64,000 bases of DNA from Epiperipatus broadwayi (lineage: Eukaryota > Onychophora > Udeonychophora > Euonychophora > Peripatidae): NCBI GenBank assembly GCA_028023455.1, contig JAQFVV010000027.1:10785845-10849844 (forward strand), read 5' to 3'. The number at the start of each line of letters is the position of its first letter. Within the stretch, counting starts at the first letter, position 1. Shown piece after piece: positions 12,407 to 24,049 of this stretch. The notes under the pieces were generated by a model. That model saw only the letters and a program-made list of their open reading frames with translations, was not told the DNA's origin and made no database searches. Position numbers and translations under genes: made by a program.

Positions 12407-14429
12407 TTTAACGGTCAATGAATGGGCCTTAAACGTATCTGCACTACACGGGCGCCATATAGGCGTTTGAACCTAGAAAATTTTATATAGTAGGCAGATA
12501 CGTAAGTTAAGATTAAAAAAAAAACTTTTATATATATTATTCTGACCGTTTGCCCAAGGTCACTAGCTCATAGAGTAGCAGAGATTTTAAACATTTATAA
12601 GTTTCAATAGATTTCTATTCTCAAAATATATATTAAATATTTAGAACCCTAAAATAAAAGAAGCCACTGCCAGTAATTAACGCACAAATAGATTTTATTA
12701 ACGCACATTTAAAATTGAGGAATAAATTTATTTTAACATTAATAATTTTTTTTAATTTTAAATTCAAATTACTATTTAAATAGACCGCACAGATGGATAT
12801 TTAAATTATATATTACTTTAGCATGTCGAGTATAGATAGTCTACATAGATTTTTTTCCACTTAAAAACTTATCAAAACATTCATTCAATCTCAGACTAGA
12901 AGTTCGTAGCCAACCCAATGCCTGCTTCCAGATATATAGTTGCAATCAATGTAATATGAAGATGCTAGCATAAAACCACGCCGACAGGAATGTGCATCTG
13001 ACAGCGTGATATTATTTGAAGGAAACGATCCATGTCCAGAACAGGAAAGTACATCTGTCTGACTAAGGAATCATATATGGTTATTTTTAAAGAGTGCTAC
13101 GTATGGGGGAGAGCGGTCTTTCTGCTGTCTTATAACTCCCTGTCCATAGAGCTAGAAGGGGTCAATGGCACAGGAAATACATCTGCGATCATTTCAACGA
13201 TATGACTGCCTCTTTGGGGTCATGCATTCAGTTGGGCATGTTGCCCTGTATGCTAAACATGCTTCACATTACGTTAATATAAACACCCATATATCCCTCC
13301 ACAATCATTGCCCTAACTATGAAACAAATAGCCTGAAATTAAAATCCCTTAAATTAAACATAAACGAATTTAACCATAGTTATTAATCTTTATCCATGCA
13401 GCTATCTACACCCAAGTTTAATTTAATACATTTTATTTAGCAGATAGAAATAAATAACCTAGTTAAATACAAACATAAATAATTAAATTAAAAAAAATGG
13501 AAATGATTGAAATAGCAAACGTATATAAAAACAAATATTTATAATTGATTTAGAGTTCTATTCTTGGTCAGATAAGAGTACATTCATGTATATTACTTTT
13601 TTTTTCTTTGGATTGATTACTTATTGACATTATACGGTAATTATTTAAAAGAAAGTTCAATTGGTAAAAGTTTATACTTTACGGATTCTGCAGATTTTGA
13701 GGTCCATCTTCGTGATCACTTATGTAGATTGTTTGTTCTTCTTTTTTAAAAACGAAGCCGCTACTTGCCATTCCTTTTTGGTCCCTAACTGTCATAGGGA
13801 GGTCTCAGCTGGTTGTCCAGAAAATTAAATTTATTGCAGACTTCCACATCGTGAAAATCTGCAATATAGCTAGTTATAACGACATATTCATAGTCAGCTC
13901 TCAGATAACAATTATAATAATAATTTGGCTTTTATATTTTTATTAGTCTCTTATCATCCAATCTTTGGATTCAACCAGCAAGACGTCACTAATCCTCTGG
14001 TGTTTCAATTATGGTCCGTGCTGACATTTCTGGTGTTTGCATTGGTCATTTAATTTCTTTTTACTCTCTTATCTGACCCTTTAATTTATTTTAAATGCCT
14101 CAAGGGTCAGTTTGCTTTTGAACAATCATTCAATTAATAAGACAATCATTTCCATTTTCTAAGATTATAGAAATCAACATTATTTCTATTTCCAAAAATA
14201 TCAAATCTTTATATCTTTACTTTTTTTACAAAAAAAATTACTTTCAAATATTTTTATTTTTTAAAATAGTTTTTAAAGTTGTCCATCATGCGATCTATAC
14301 ATACGTTAAACAGTTTTTAAATTTCAGTTTTTAAGTTAAGTTTTTTTCTTTTTAATAAATCAATTTTTATTTATGATCCTTTTTATTTTAATTTTAAAAT
14401 AATGTAACGGAATATTATATTCCGTTACA
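12406..14429 (-). mobile_element. Diverged 2.0-kb solo LTR related to the LTRs of the 32-39 kb element
   Basis: The left end has TTTTAACGGTC, then GGGCGCCATATAGGCGTTTG and AACCTAGAAAATTTTATA, 'gtaggcagatacg' and GGTCACTAGCTCA, in the same order as the LTR at 32431. It also shares 'gaagccactgccag.aatta', 'gattcaa.ca.caa.acgtca' and GTAACG…CGTTACA at its right end. It ends in a near-perfect palindrome, TGTAACGGAA…TTCCGTTACA (14403-14429). The flanks are TA repeats, so a target duplication cannot be proven. Small ORFs inside (for example 13165-13386) are LTR sequence. Confidence 0.78.
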
Positions 14430-14439
14430 ATATATATAT

Positions 14440-14640
14440 AGTTAATACACAATATTATTTATATTGTGTATTAATTATGCATATACATGTGGATAAGTGT
14501 AATAATTGTATAATTATATATTTGAATATTGTAGCTCTGATGACGACTGCAGGACAGTCGAAACTGTTAGTGTAATACAAATAATAAAAATAAAAGTACT
14601 GATAAAGTGTCAAAAAAGTTGTAAATGGTATGATATATTA
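14440..14640 (+). repeat. Hammerhead-like motif and retroelement tail
   Basis: At 14537-14564 the sequence reads CTGATGA, C, GACTG, CAGGA, CAGTC, GAAAC. This is the core order of a hammerhead ribozyme with a short stem II, apart from one extra base before the stem. After GAAAC the sequence TGTTAGT can form a tiny stem III. The base at the cleavage position would be G, which is unfavourable. Similar motifs lie at 21846, 62997 and (minus) 62853. Penelope-like retroelements are known to carry hammerheads, so this may be the tail of one. Confidence 0.5.
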
Positions 14641-17600
14641 TAATAGAAATCAATATATAGGAAAAGAAGAAGTAGAAAATTATATTACCAATTCTGTTAG
14701 TCAGCTGAATTCAGTATCAACTGATTCTTTAATAAAAATTAGAAGTCTCAAAATAAGAGCTCTAAACAATTTTCTATTTTGTCATTAAGCAGTTGTACTA
14801 AATTCAAAATATAGAAAGTTACACTTTAAACTAAATATTATACATTTCTAAGAATAATACGTTTCCAATATTTTTTGCTACATTTTTCTTGTGAAATTTC
14901 CTCTTTTTTTAATAATGAAAACAAAAAATTATGAAGTGGTGGAAAATTTTAACACATTGAACATCTTTGGTCATACTCTTAGTTTGAATAAAAGCTTAAT
15001 AACATACAAAAAGCATCTGGGCTAGAAAATACTCAGTACTAAATGAGAATTCATTTTCGTTTAAATTTTTATTCTTTGTAAAACAGAAAGAAAAAATACC
15101 ATACAATAAAAACTATGTCATTTTATATGTTAATGTTTAAAAACATCTGATGGATGATTTTTTTTTTGCCAAATGATCTTGCAGACACATGTTATTAGCC
15201 TCTTTCAATATAAAAAATGAATTTTCTTGAAGGGTTTAGAGACAGTAAGTAAAAAAGACATGTAATCAATTTTTTCAATGTGGAAAAATAATTGTCTTGA
15301 AATGGCAGAACAAAAAAAAGTTTGTTTATAAGTACCATTTATTATGGCACCATTACAGAATTGTGAAAACAGTATCAACCTGATCTGCTCTTGTCTTTTA
15401 AAGTATTAATCTTGTGTTTAGATTTGTAGAGGTCCCTACTCATGCATTTTAGGCACATAGTCTTAAGGTTATAGCCTTAATATATATTACTTAATAACAC
15501 TAGTATGGATATTCCTACAGTCAATAGTTATATTACTTCCTAACAATTAGGGATAACAAAAAGATATAAAAAATATGTAGATACTTTATAGACCAGCCAC
15601 ATCTAATAGAATTACAGTACAATTGGAAGATAGAGAACACTATGTTCATAAAAACATTTCAAGGTGTCTAGTTTTTATTCTGAGTTGCAATATGTTTTCA
15701 TTATTTAAAGTCATGTGAATTATACAGAAATCAATAACAGATTTGTATAATAATCATACAACATTAAATTAGGCATATACATCATACTAATGACAGGCTG
15801 ACATGAAGAAGTAATATTTTATCTTCTGTTACTGTTTTTATGTTGGAAAATCTTATAATCTCATCAAAAAAATAATCAAATGATTTGCTGCTCAGGAGTT
15901 TATAATAATCTTAAATGCCAAAAAGACAGAACTGGGGTCATGATCCGTGGGCTTTGCACTATGGAAAATCTGCCACTCTCTCACTGCATCAAACCATATA
16001 AATCTCGTTTGTGGCATATTTATAACTTTTGCAAAAAATATCCCTTCACTACTGATTATTTTATTATAATGATATATATATATTGAAATAGTATATTCCT
16101 TTGGGATATATTTTATTGTTATATAAATTAAAAAAAATCTATAGAATTTTTTTTATTAATTTACAAGTGTGTTATCATTAATTTTTTTTAAATATTGAGT
16201 TGTTATTATTATGATTTAAAAGACATTATATACTCTTTTTATAAATAAAAATTGATTTTGTTGAATGACAATTTTAAAAAACATTCAATTGTTTAATTTA
16301 AAAATATTAATTTCAAAGAATTGACAATTAGTTTTAAATAATTTTAAAATTGACTGTAGATTTATTTACTATACTATTGGCAAGTAATCAAGAATGATTT
16401 TCTATCAAAAAACCTGTTTTGACCATGAGAAAATCATAGACTGCTGAATTTAAAAAGGAAAACATTGGATTTTAAACTCTCAAAATGAACCTGTAAATAA
16501 ATAGATTTTATCTCCAAGAATTTGGTAACAAGACTCAAATAGATAATCTACTTCTTCATGTTTTCATTTATCATAACTAGGATTTCTTCATAATCATCAA
16601 CTGCTGCAAAAATCCTGATTTTTTTTATATCTTTGTTTAGGCCTATCTTCTATATTTCAAATGAATTGCCATAATGAAGAATCATCTGCTATATTTATAA
16701 ATTTGTGGAAAGACATTTAAATGTATTTACTGGTAAATGAGTTAAAGTGGTAAAACAGTTTATAAGACTCTATTAAATATTTTGTTTAATTTATAATAAA
16801 TATTTTTATATAAATAATTTTATGCTGATATTAATTATTTATAATTAATCAATTGTTAAATAATTGTATTGATCACTATATGTGTGATTATTAAAGCTAT
16901 ATACAAGTAAAAGTTTCAAAACAGTTTAAATATAATGTTCAAAAATAATACAGATGTAATAAATGATAGTTTATTTTATTTTACAAACATTACATTTCAA
17001 TACAGATTATGAAATATATAATCTGTATTATTTAATGATATGTATAATTTTAAATAATGATTGTTTAAATAGTAATAAATATTTATTTTATATACATGGG
17101 ATTTGACTGAAACTGTATGTATTGGCAACTAAGATATTATTGATATGTTTAACTTGATATTATTTGTTAGTTCCAATTATAAATTTCTAGGGCTTCATTT
17201 TGTAATGATTGTATTTTTGTAGTGAATAATTTCTTAAGCATGGATAATGTTTATATCTTTATAAATAATACAGCAATAATGAAGAATTAATATTTAAATA
17301 TTTTATATATGAAATTTTCAGAGTAGTTGTTATTTTTATACTATTACATAAAATATTGTAGTAGAGAGTTAAGCTTATATATAACAAGCATTTCACATGT
17401 TGCTTAATTTTATAGCTCTAGGTATTAAGATAAGGATAACTTGGTTTGTTTTGGCAATGTCTCAGATTGTTGATCATACATGTGTGCTGTTGATTTTGAT
17501 GTATTAATTTAGTTATTGGTAACTATTACAAGTGACATTATTGTCATTTTATTTTTTTAAAATAAATTATTTTGTTTCTTTTATTATTGATTATTACTTG

Positions 17601-19499
17601 AATTATAAACGATTGATACACAAAATCAATAGGTGTTCAAATGTAACTCGTGCTGGGTAAACTTGTCTTCTATTTTAAGATTTATTATTAGATAATCCAT
17701 AACTTCCCAATATATTTTTGTAATTGTAATTTTGCTACTTATTTCTTATATTAATTCTCAATTCTAAATTAGAATTTATTTTTGGAAAAAAGTTTCGATT
17801 TATTATCTAATGCTTCTAGTAAAGTTACATATGAAACTATTTATTCAGTTAGGAACTACTCAATCTAGAATAATAGCTAATGAAATCCAACTTCCCCAGA
17901 CCAAGAGTTTAAAATGAAACTGTCAGGCTGATTGCATTCAAAAAGAGGATTGTCCTTTTGAATGCATTTCAATGTAAAACATTCATTAAAAATATTATAT
18001 TATATATATAATATTTATATAAGTATAGTATATATACTTAAACTAGATGCGATGAGTACTAGTTCAACATAAAATACGTATATTGGAGATCATTTATCTT
18101 TTCACATATACGTGGTTATATTACATAGAGTGAATGAGTAAAGGGAGTTTGAAAGTCTGAATTCAAATCCCTCTTAATTATATATATAGTATAAGGCACA
18201 TTTGTAGTTTTTACGGTTGAAAACATTATCAAGTAAACAGAAGTATGAAAAGTTTTTAAAAGTTCCTTATATTATATGATTTTAAGAGTAATTGCTTTTA
18301 GGTGTGCAATTGTATATACTCATTCAATTTCTAGAAAAATTGATTTCAAACATTCTGTCTTTTCAAATTTTGCTTTAAATAAAAACTTTTCCACCCTCAC
18401 CATGTCACAAACTATGAATTAACTTAGAGCTATAGGTAGGTATAATAAAGTTAAAAATGGAAATCATCACAAAAGTGAATTCAAATACTAAGATAAAATA
18501 TTATACATTTTCAATTAGAATTTGATTAAAACAAAGATTCCATTTTGCATCTGAATCACATCATTGACTCATATTGAGTATTTAGCAAATAAAAGTGAAA
18601 CTACAAGAAAATTTAAAGTTATCAATCAAAAAATTAAATTTTGTGAAGATTAATTCATTTGCCTTAGGTGCGACAATATCTAGTGAGTCTATCTTAAAGT
18701 TACTATTAGAAGTAAATGGCTTCTGAAAATACGAATAAACAATAAAATTCATTTAAAGAATATATGAGTGCTACTAGGAGCAACAATGCTTCTATGAACA
18801 GTATTATTTTTTCCAATAGGTTTTTGTCATTGAAATACTTTCTCTAAGAGATGAAGATCCTTTCGGCAGATTAATGCTATTATGGCAGCTAGACTTAAAA
18901 CTCTAAATCCTATATTGATAAAAAAAAATCGTCGTCTAAGAAATTTTATCAAATGATCCCTTTAGTATTAATTGCAAAGTTGCTGCTATCAGGTAACTTC
19001 AGTTCCACATTAATATCAATTATTGATCTGTCTGTCATGTCAATTTTTACTGCTCGTAAGTTTTTAGATCACTAAATAGTATTGGTCATTTTGAGTCACT
19101 CCACTACTAACGTGCTTAATTTTCAATCAAGAAAAAAAATGTCACACAGTATTTTTCTAAATAGAATGACCATTTAAAACTATTAGTTATTGTTTTAACA
19201 ATGTTAAGTAGTTCATTAACAACAGTTCATATATGGACAACAGAAGATTTTAACTATTCACATTCAACCAAAAGAATGATTCTGATATTGGAACCATTTT
19301 TAGTTCTCTATAGTTGGTAACTTTTAATAGGGAATTAATCTTTCCCACAGCAGCTAGTAGTTCAACACTTACATATTGCATATGCAGAGCTCTTCAAGAT
19401 ACTATATTACAGTACTCTATAGTTGAATATGCAAAACATCACATACCACATGTGATGTGTATATCTTATATGAGAAATTATCAGTATCAACTTGAATAT
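14641..19499. other. Long AT-rich part of intron A, mostly unassigned
   Basis: Contains a fragment of the 9.1-10.1 kb repeat at 18042-18182 and a hairpin at 17933-17967 (tgcattcaaaaag…ccttttgaatgca). Several stretches (15.1-16.0 kb, 18.7-19.1 kb) look faintly like decayed coding DNA, but I could not identify them. No exon with matching phase was found. Confidence 0.4.
18042..18182. repeat. Partial dispersed copy of the 9.1-10.1 kb repeat
   Basis: Shares 'gatgagtactagttcaaca', 'atttatcttttcacatata', the GTGGT…TTACATAGAGTGAATGA segment and the B-box-like end GAATTCAAATCCC with the 3' part of each tandem unit. This shows the unit is a dispersed repeat and not only a local duplication. Confidence 0.7.
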
Positions 19500-19507
19500 C
19501 TCTATTC

Positions 19508-19906
19508 CAGGGATCCCCAACCCTATGCCCGAGGGCACCATGGTGCCCGCAGACCAGTTTACATGTGCATACCGCTATCTTAACATGATAAAAAATTATT
19601 TATCTGATACAAATAAATTTAATTTTTAAAATTTCTTATAAATTATTGTATTATATTGTAATCAAATTGTAGGGCATACTATACTTTTACAGCGTAAAAA
19701 TATAAACGTTAATTATATGTTAAAATTTTATTTTTGAAATAAATATTTTTTTGTACATTATGTGTATTATTAACAATATCCAACTATAAATTTACATTGA
19801 AAAAATAAATGGTGCCCACCATCTGGTTGAAAAAAATAAATGGTGCCCGCAACCTGGCCGGTATTATAGAATGTGCTCTTAAGTGCAAAAAGCTTGGGGA
19901 CCCCTG
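19508..19906. mobile_element. hAT-type MITE, 399 bp
   Basis: The termini CAGGGATCCCCAACC and (right end, reversed) CAGGGGTCCCCAAGC are inverted repeats of the hAT kind. The element is flanked by a perfect 8-bp target duplication, ctctattc (19500-19507 and 19907-19914). Internal subterminal repeats of TGGTGCCCGC occur near both ends (19543, 19810 and 19841). It has no transposase ORF, so it is non-autonomous. The 19314-19583 ORF overlaps its left end and is not a gene. Confidence 0.93.
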
Positions 19907-20179
19907 CTCTATTCCTTAATACTAATCAATCGTTCTTAATTTTAAAAAAATACTAATTATTCATGACTTCTAAGACAATAAATTCATATGCATCTCAAAA
20001 GTACCTTTCATAAACCAATATCTTAATCATTACTGTAGCTTTAGTCTTACAACAGACTTGTCCTTGGTTTAGCTAATTATTTCAAAAAGTATTCCTCTGC
20101 CACTAAAAACATCACACATTATTTCTAGCTACTCATTATTTATAAGAGCATTTTTTATCTAATTTATCATCTGTTTTTG

Positions 20180-20760
20180 GAATATTTAATCATCGCTTTT
20201 ATTAAATCAATGGTATGTCCAGTCTGAATTAAGGATTTACCTTTCTTGAGATCATTCAGTCTTCAATGTAAAATTTTGCATTTTTTCTGGAAATGTTGAT
20301 ATTGTTTACCAAACCACAGATTTCTGATTTTTGTACAATTGATGCATTTCTCTGCTGCTCTATTATCAAAACTATATATTTGTTGCACAGAATCTAAATT
20401 TAATACTGGAGACCAAGAATAGTGACCCAATTTTTATTTTCAATAAAGACAGATTTTTCTCTCTGGTGATCTCTAACTCACATCCCATACTGGTTCCCAT
20501 TTTGAAATTTCATTAATATGTTTTATAAGAGCTGATTCTTGTATTCTGTATGACTTTGCTGACCAGTTGAATGTCAATGACAGACATTGCAACCATTTTT
20601 ATTCATTATAGTCTTGTTTCAATTTATCTCTATAAAACTTTAAGTCTGTTGCATAACAGCAAATAGATTTTCCAACATTGAGATTAATATTTCATAGGGT
20701 TTTTACCTCTGCATCTTGATCAATTTTTTGTTTTAAAATAACTTTCAATAAAAAGATAAA
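20180..20760 (-). pseudogene. Decayed unidentified ORF, probably a transposon remnant
   Basis: One minus-strand frame has open runs of about 30, 42 and 60 codons with few stops between them. It includes CLSLTFNWSAKSYRIQESAL, then HINEISKWEPVWDV, and later DNRAAEKCINCTKIRNLWFG. Stops are rarer than expected for DNA this AT-rich. I do not recognise the protein. A transposase or retroelement protein is the most likely source. Confidence 0.35.
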
Positions 20761-21637
20761 ACTGAAACATCCTTCATGCATTTAAAAAATATATTTTTTT
20801 TATTTTCTTTAAAAATTGCTCTTTTCAGTATTCTGTCACCATTTACTGGTATATGTTTATCTTCATCATTCATGAGAAAAGATGATTCATGATACTAATG
20901 TTTCTTTAAAACTGTTGATTCATACTTGATAATGAAATGTTTTTATCCTCTTATATAGTATATTTTCCTCTTGGAATCTTTTTTTTAAAATGGGTGTGGA
21001 ATTTGACTTGGTGATACATGGACATTTACAACATTTTGCTTTCCTCTACTGCTAAGTCAGTTCAATGATATTCTTGTCTCAACCTACATCTGTCATCATA
21101 TAATTTCTGAAAGTTTGCCTGATCCAATTCATATAAATTAGTGTTTATCTACTGGCCTTTGTTTATGTCAGAACAAATTTTTGTTTTGCTTCACTTAAAG
21201 CTATTCTGATAATAAAATTATCTTTATAATAATTACCCTATCTCTGCAATATTTTCTTTAAGGAAAAAACATCACATTGGTGGCCATCTTATTTAAATTA
21301 GAAATCAGTAATCTTTACCAATTCTATAATTGAATTATCAAAAATAATGACTTAAATTCATTTTTATGACTAGAAAAATTCTTTTGATGTCACTGCAAAC
21401 AAGTAACTAATAATTAATGGTGATAAACTATAGTTTTCAACCAGCTCTTAACAAAAAATATTTTTAATATCACATGTTAAAATTTATACAAAGCATGCTT
21501 TGACTGTTTTAACTCAGTGGTAGAGAGGAGAGCTAAAACTCCCTGGATATATGCTTATCATTTATGGTTCTTAAAATGTTTATGTGACTTCCCTATCAAT
21601 AAACCAATCATCATCATTACTACAAATCAATGATTCA

Positions 21638-21955
21638 TCCACTCTACTTTGATCACTTTTTAGCAAAACCTTTTATTGTGTATATATGCATATACAATAT
21701 TACATTTGAGTTTGAGTATTTTTATTTCAGTTTTATTATGTTTTGTTATATTTTATGTTGTTTTTTATTAATTTTATTGTTTATATTTTTATGATATTAT
21801 TTATATAGTTATGTATTTTATTTTGTTCATTATACCATAATAGTTCTGAAGAAGACTGCAAGACAGTCGAAATGTAAGATTGTGCACACATATATATATA
21901 CACTAAAAGGTTTTACTAAAAAGTGCTCAAAGAAGAGTGGAGGAATTGATTTATA
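21638..21955. mobile_element. Foldback repeat with a hammerhead-like motif
   Basis: The left arm (about 21640-21715) and right arm (about 21873-21952) are inverted repeats; 'tttttagcaaaacctttta' on the left faces 'taaaaggttttactaaaaa' on the right. Before the right arm, 21846-21872 reads CTGAAGA, A, GACTG, CAAGA, CAGTC, GAAA, a hammerhead-like core with base 7 changed and one extra base. The element at 62760-63085 has the same architecture. Confidence 0.6.
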
Positions 21956-22791
21956 TAAGATATTACCACAAAATAAATAAAGTGATGAATTTGGTAATAT
22001 TTCTGATGAATTCTTTATTAGTATTTCCTATCGTTTAATTCTGGAGAATATTTGAAAAACTTTAGAATCTGTGACTTAATATCAAATAAAGCCCAAAGCA
22101 AAAATTCAAAGAGAGCCATTATATACTATAAGAATAAAATAATATTAAAAATGAATTGTTTATCAGTTTCCAAGTCAGTTTTGTTATGCAAATTACAGAA
22201 GATAATAAGCAAAAGCTATTGGATAAGCAAAAATCTATCTCGTATTATTTTTTGTACTATTTGTTTCAAAAGTTTGCCTCTGGTATAGATTTGAATAGTT
22301 CTCTTTGTTTTAGAAATTTCTTAGTTTGGCTTAGGATTATAAAATATTCTGCTTTAAATATGGCAAAAATCTTCAATATGGCATATCGATTTCTAACACT
22401 ATAACTTCTGTAAATCACTTTATTTGATGTTTTTTTAGGAACTTGTAGCTATGTATTTAGCTATTTCTGAGTGAAGAAGAACCATTTACTTTCTTTAAGA
22501 TTTGATCCCTGACTAAATAATTATCAGATAGCTGTGCAGTCATTCTCATCTATCTCTCTTAATTATTTTAGTTTATTAATTATTTTTATTATTTGTTGCA
22601 AGGAATTTGTTGTGATGGTGTAAGATTAATAAATTATTATTGAGTAATGCTAAATTAGTATTATTTTGTAAATGCATATTTAAATGTATATGTGAATGGT
22701 TTCTTTTAAATGTATCTATTGGATTATTTTATGAATGTTCTGGTTAATATTTTATGTATATTTTTAAGTACATATTTTGTTTAAAATAAAT
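21956..22791. other. AT-rich intron, nothing recognised
   Basis: Two overlapping small ORFs (22052-22404) show no motif and no supporting splice sites. Confidence 0.45.
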
Positions 22792-22798
22792 TCTCATG

Positions 22799-22898
22799 TC
22801 AAGCATTGGTGGCGTAGCGGTTAGCGTAGCTGCCTTCCAATCAGCTGGCCCGGTTTTGCTTCCTGGTCAATACTTTGACATATAAAGAAAAAAAAAAA
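22799..22898 (+). mobile_element. tRNA-derived SINE copy B
   Basis: TCAAGCATTGGTGGCGTAGC opens a tRNA-like head with an A box (GTGGCGTAGCGGTTAGCG). The B-box region is degenerate (CCGGTTTTGCTTCC), and the copy ends with ACTTTGACATATAAAG and an A tail. A 7-bp target duplication tctcatg flanks it (22792-22798 and 22899-22905). It ends 54 bp before the exon at 22953 and could affect its branch point. Confidence 0.85.
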
Positions 22899-22952
22899 TC
22901 TCATGACAAAAAATAAAAAATATGAATTATAATGTCTTTTTTTTGCTTGTAG

Positions 22953-23143
22953 ATGGCAAAGAAGATTCACATGAACCCAGAGACAATATTACACGAAATT
23001 TAATTGTGCGAACAGTGATTCCTTCTCTATTGAATGATGCACAATATCCTAACAGGGGTGTTCTTTCTGAAGTACTTGAATTTTTATATTTAGATTCTTT
23101 GACAACCCTTAGTCTGGAAGTACTGCGTCAACAATATGAATTA
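22953..23143 (+). CDS. Exon of the same carboxylesterase-like gene (helical region between Glu and His motifs)
   Basis: Seen: a T-rich tract ending ttgtag, then 191 nt open in the phase needed by the previous exon, ending at a gtaagt donor. The two leading bases complete a Tyr codon. The peptide includes DNITRNLIVRTVIPSLL, LSEVLEFLYLD and LRQQYEL. This matches the weakly conserved helical stretch after the catalytic acid in the esterase fold, where a Y.D or Y.. pattern follows a Leu/Phe-rich helix. An NIT sequon is present. The exon ends in phase 0, as exon 50395 requires. Phase continuity and position identify it better than its own motifs do. A SINE with poly-A tail ends 54 bp before the acceptor. 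Confidence 0.82.
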
Positions 23144-23285
23144 GTAAGTATTGCTTAGAAAGGTAAAATATTAAAGATTAAAACGTTTAATTTAGAAGTA
23201 TTTTAATTTTAAAAAAACTTTTTTTTTTAAATTTATAATAAAAACTTCATTAATAACATATTTACAATTTATACAAGTAGTGATT

Positions 23286-23640
23286 CTTGTTTTGACCCTG
23301 TAATGCGGCCGCAAGCGGCGCTGTTTCTGTGTCAACACAAAGAAGTATTCAGGTTACAGGGCCAAAAACAGCGGTTCTCATCCCAGCCGCTAGATGGCGC
23401 TGATCGCACCACGTCAGTACATTTACCTTACATCGTCTGCTATCAGCGACAAACAATAAACCAGGTGGTGCTGATTGCCATGCGTAAGAAAATTTAGCTT
23501 ACATCGTCTGCTAACATCAAATACCCAGAATATTGGATGCCCGATTGACGGCGCTGTTGCCATGCGTAAGCATATCTAGCTTACAACGTCAGCAAACAGT
23601 GACAAACAAGAATATTAATATTCACTTGGTGGTGTCTATG
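23286..23640. repeat. GC-rich repeat with three degenerate ~70-bp units and a CTCF-like motif
   Basis: The base composition contrasts strongly with the surroundings. Three related units (about 23387-23455, 23461-23520, 23543-23611) share G-GYGCTG-T-GCCATGCGTAAG and CTTACATCGTCTGCTA. The first unit contains CCGCTAGATGGCGCT (23387-23401), close to the CTCF consensus and to the fly form AGATGGCGC. An imperfect inverted repeat (ttgaccctgtaa / ttacagggccaa) brackets 23292-23365. It lies about 150 bp after an exon donor. It is probably a transposon fragment, class unknown. Confidence 0.6.
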
Positions 23641-24049
23641 CACAAAGAATTTGAAATATTTCACTATTAAGACAAAAAGGCTCCAGGCCATTAAACAGTT
23701 AATCCCAACTCAAGGAGGTTGACCTGTAACAATGTAATAGAAGGAGACTTAAGATATCAAGCAAATGCAACTCAAAAGGATGAAGCATGTAACAAAATGT
23801 TTGATTAGCCTAAGGAATAAGCCACCTAGTAGAATTCTAACTTTTATTCAAAACAAATGTTTATCTGATAATCTCACATAGAGTTATTCCGGGGCCACCC
23901 CAGATTCGAGTCATCATCTTCCTGGGAAAGTATCTCTGACATTGATTGAAATAAGTTTCTCAATCACTGTACAGTTTTCTCAGCCAGTTAAATTTCTTAT
24001 TGTCGAATATCATAGTACACCATATATACCATATTGTCTTAAGAGTATG
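23641..24049. other. Intronic DNA, nothing recognised
   Basis: More balanced in composition than most of the window and may belong to the neighbouring GC-rich repeat or LINE, but no motif decides this. Confidence 0.35.

Noticed and set aside
13165-13386. 73-codon ORF
   Set aside because: Lies inside the diverged solo LTR and has no counterpart frame in the related LTRs.
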